The position numbers were made by a program, and so were the translations under genes. A stretch of DNA of 64,000 bases from an uncultured Bacteroidota bacterium (lineage in GTDB: Bacteria; Bacteroidota; Bacteroidia; AKYH767-A; OLB10): assembly GCA_903881665.1 (NCBI GenBank), contig CAIRUC010000125.1, forward strand, positions 1 through 64,000, in the 5' to 3' direction. Positions 62,994 through 64,000 of this stretch are shown piece by piece. Position 1 is the stretch's first letter. Every line of letters starts with the position of its first letter. The notes beneath the pieces are model-generated. The model made no database searches and was not told the DNA's origin. It saw only the letters and a list, made by a program, of their open reading frames with translations.

Positions 62994-63244
62994 TTGTATA
63001 TAGTGTTATCAGATGTTAAATGCATTAAATTAGCGTACGATTCTAGGCTGTTGTCTGATTTAGAATAATTAATGAATGTAGCTAAATTTAAACAAAGAAT
63101 TGCAATTAAAGAAAGGCTAATAACTTTAATTTGCAGACTAGAAATCATTCCAGTGTTGTCATTAGAAATGCGTTGCTTTATTCGTGTAAACAGAAAGGGG
63201 GAAACTTCTACCTTGTGAATGTTTTCCAGATTTTCGAAATTCAT
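62990..63244 (-). CDS. Short single-TM anti-sigma candidate (CnrY-like)
   Basis: An 84-aa protein with about 32 cytoplasmic residues, one TM segment (about residues 38-60) and a short periplasmic tail. It sits between an ECF sigma factor gene (37 bp upstream) and a CnrX-like gene, like CnrY or other minimal anti-sigma proteins. No sequence homology is claimed, only size, topology and position. Confidence 0.6.
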   Translation of the reverse strand: MNFENLENIHKVEVSPFLFTRIKQRISNDNTGMISSLQIKVISLSLIAILCLNLATFINYSKSDNSLESYANLMHLTSDNTIYK

Positions 63245-63281
63245 GCTTTGGGGTTATAATTATTAGACGACATACTTTTTT

Positions 63282-63803
63282 TTATCCTTCGGTGTTCTTA
63301 ATTTTTATTGCAAGGCCCGTTTTTGCCCTTTGAATTAATGATTCGACAGCCTTAAGACTCATGTTCATTATTTGAGCTACTTCCGCTTGCGGTAATTGCT
63401 CTATTTTATGCAGAATCAATGCTGTTTTCTGCTTCTCGGGTAATCGGTTTATATGTCCAAACAAAATTTTAAGCGCCTCCTTATCTTCCATTTGGACGCC
63501 AGGATGATTAAACTCCGTTGGTGTATTTATTTCATTGGTAAAATCATCTGAAAAAAAGCCTGCAATAAAGCCAAATCGTTTCTTTCTTTTCTTCGCTTTA
63601 ATAAAATCGAGACTTTTATTTATCGTGATCTGATAAACCCAAGTAGAGATCGCAGCTTCTTCCCTAAAAGTACTTAGTGCATAAAACACAGAAACAAAAA
63701 CATCTTGGGTAATTTCCTCAGCATCTTCTATGTTTTGCACATATTGTAGGGCCAAGTTGTAGACCATGTTTTTATATCTAATATAAAGTTCTTCTAAATT
63801 CAA
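63282..63803 (-). CDS. ECF-type RNA polymerase sigma factor
   Basis: A 173-aa sigma-70 family ECF protein. Region 2 is at residues 1-75 (MVYNLALQYVQNIEDAEEITQDVF and STWVYQITINKSLDFI). Region 4 is at 105-165 (LPEKQKTALILHKIEQLP and VAQIMNMSLKAVESLIQRAK, the helix-turn-helix). First gene of a six-gene unit that ends at the terminator 59345-59378. Confidence 0.93.
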   Translation of the reverse strand: MNLEELYIRYKNMVYNLALQYVQNIEDAEEITQDVFVSVFYALSTFREEAAISTWVYQITINKSLDFIKAKKRKKRFGFIAGFFSDDFTNEINTPTEFNHPGVQMEDKEALKILFGHINRLPEKQKTALILHKIEQLPQAEVAQIMNMSLKAVESLIQRAKTGLAIKIKNTEG

Positions 63804-63853
63804 TTAGGGTTAATTATTGTATGTTGATACGAAATTACTAAAATACTACCGTA

Positions 63854-63861
63854 CAAAAATA
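63854..63861 (-). promoter_or_regulatory. Candidate -7 element of the sigma operon
   Basis: On the minus strand TATTTTTG fits TAnnTTTG, about 50 bp upstream of the sigma factor start. An ECF-type autoregulated promoter may lie nearby but could not be defined. Confidence 0.35.
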
Positions 63862-64000
63862 CAATCTATACTAATCCAATAAAACAAAGTAGTTGCTAGT
63901 TGTGGTGAATTAAGCGTTTTAATAGGAGAAAAATTAGCATATCCGTTTTCATCTAACTAATAACTATTGGCCTAGTTGTTTCAAAATTAATGCGAAACCA

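Overview
The window looks like chromosomal DNA of a Bacteroidota species. It is AT-rich and several promoters fit the TAnnTTTG -7 element of this phylum. At least six gene products end in what look like type IX secretion (T9SS) sorting domains, and Bacteroidota-typical families (DUF4271, DUF5777, DUF4907) are present. The genus cannot be told from the sequence. No rRNA, tRNA, CRISPR array or intact insertion sequence was seen.

Layout. 1-1.2 kb: the edge of a probable type I restriction-modification island (fic, then a 5' stub of hsdR fused to the 3' half of a dinB gene). 1.2-13 kb: housekeeping genes (gpsA; a cobalamin-riboswitch-controlled btuB-like receptor divergent from meaB; a TPR protein; an O-antigen-ligase-like protein, S41 protease, yidD and rnpA; hemD with DUF4271; a DUF5777 barrel). 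13-24 kb: a c-type-heme-like lipoprotein, a DUF218 protein, an M1 aminopeptidase, secreted T9SS proteins, a PGI/PMI isomerase and uvrC. 23-31 kb: two LPS-type glycosyltransferases, a PKD-repeat T9SS protein, a conserved 493-aa helical protein, rpiB and a flavin reductase. 30.8-33.7 kb: a solitary DUF1016 nuclease with an internal perfect palindrome, then a PadR regulator coupled to a membrane protein.

34.0-48.5 kb is the most striking region. It is one tightly packed nine-gene operon, with stop-start overlaps and a strong terminator at its end. It encodes a TIM-barrel glycosidase, two unfamiliar outer-membrane barrel candidates, two jelly-roll-like binding proteins, a GH3 beta-glucosidase, a GH16 beta-glucanase and two T9SS-type proteins built from repeated binding modules (B-B-B and A-B-A-A-B-A-B). 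This looks like a beta-glucan (laminarin-like) utilisation locus that lacks the usual SusC/SusD pair.

49-56 kb is a poorly characterised set: a vWA protein, two proteins sharing an HPEGI...YYI C-terminal domain, small membrane or basic proteins and a protein with an embedded J-domain. 56-59 kb holds lipoproteins, a molybdopterin-domain-like protein and a small barrel. 59.4-63.8 kb is a second well-defined operon: ECF sigma factor, small single-TM anti-sigma candidate, CnrX/CpxP-like membrane-anchored sensor candidate, MbnP, a di-heme MbnH-like peroxidase and a T9SS-type YHYH protein. It has the arrangement expected of a metal-responsive envelope system.
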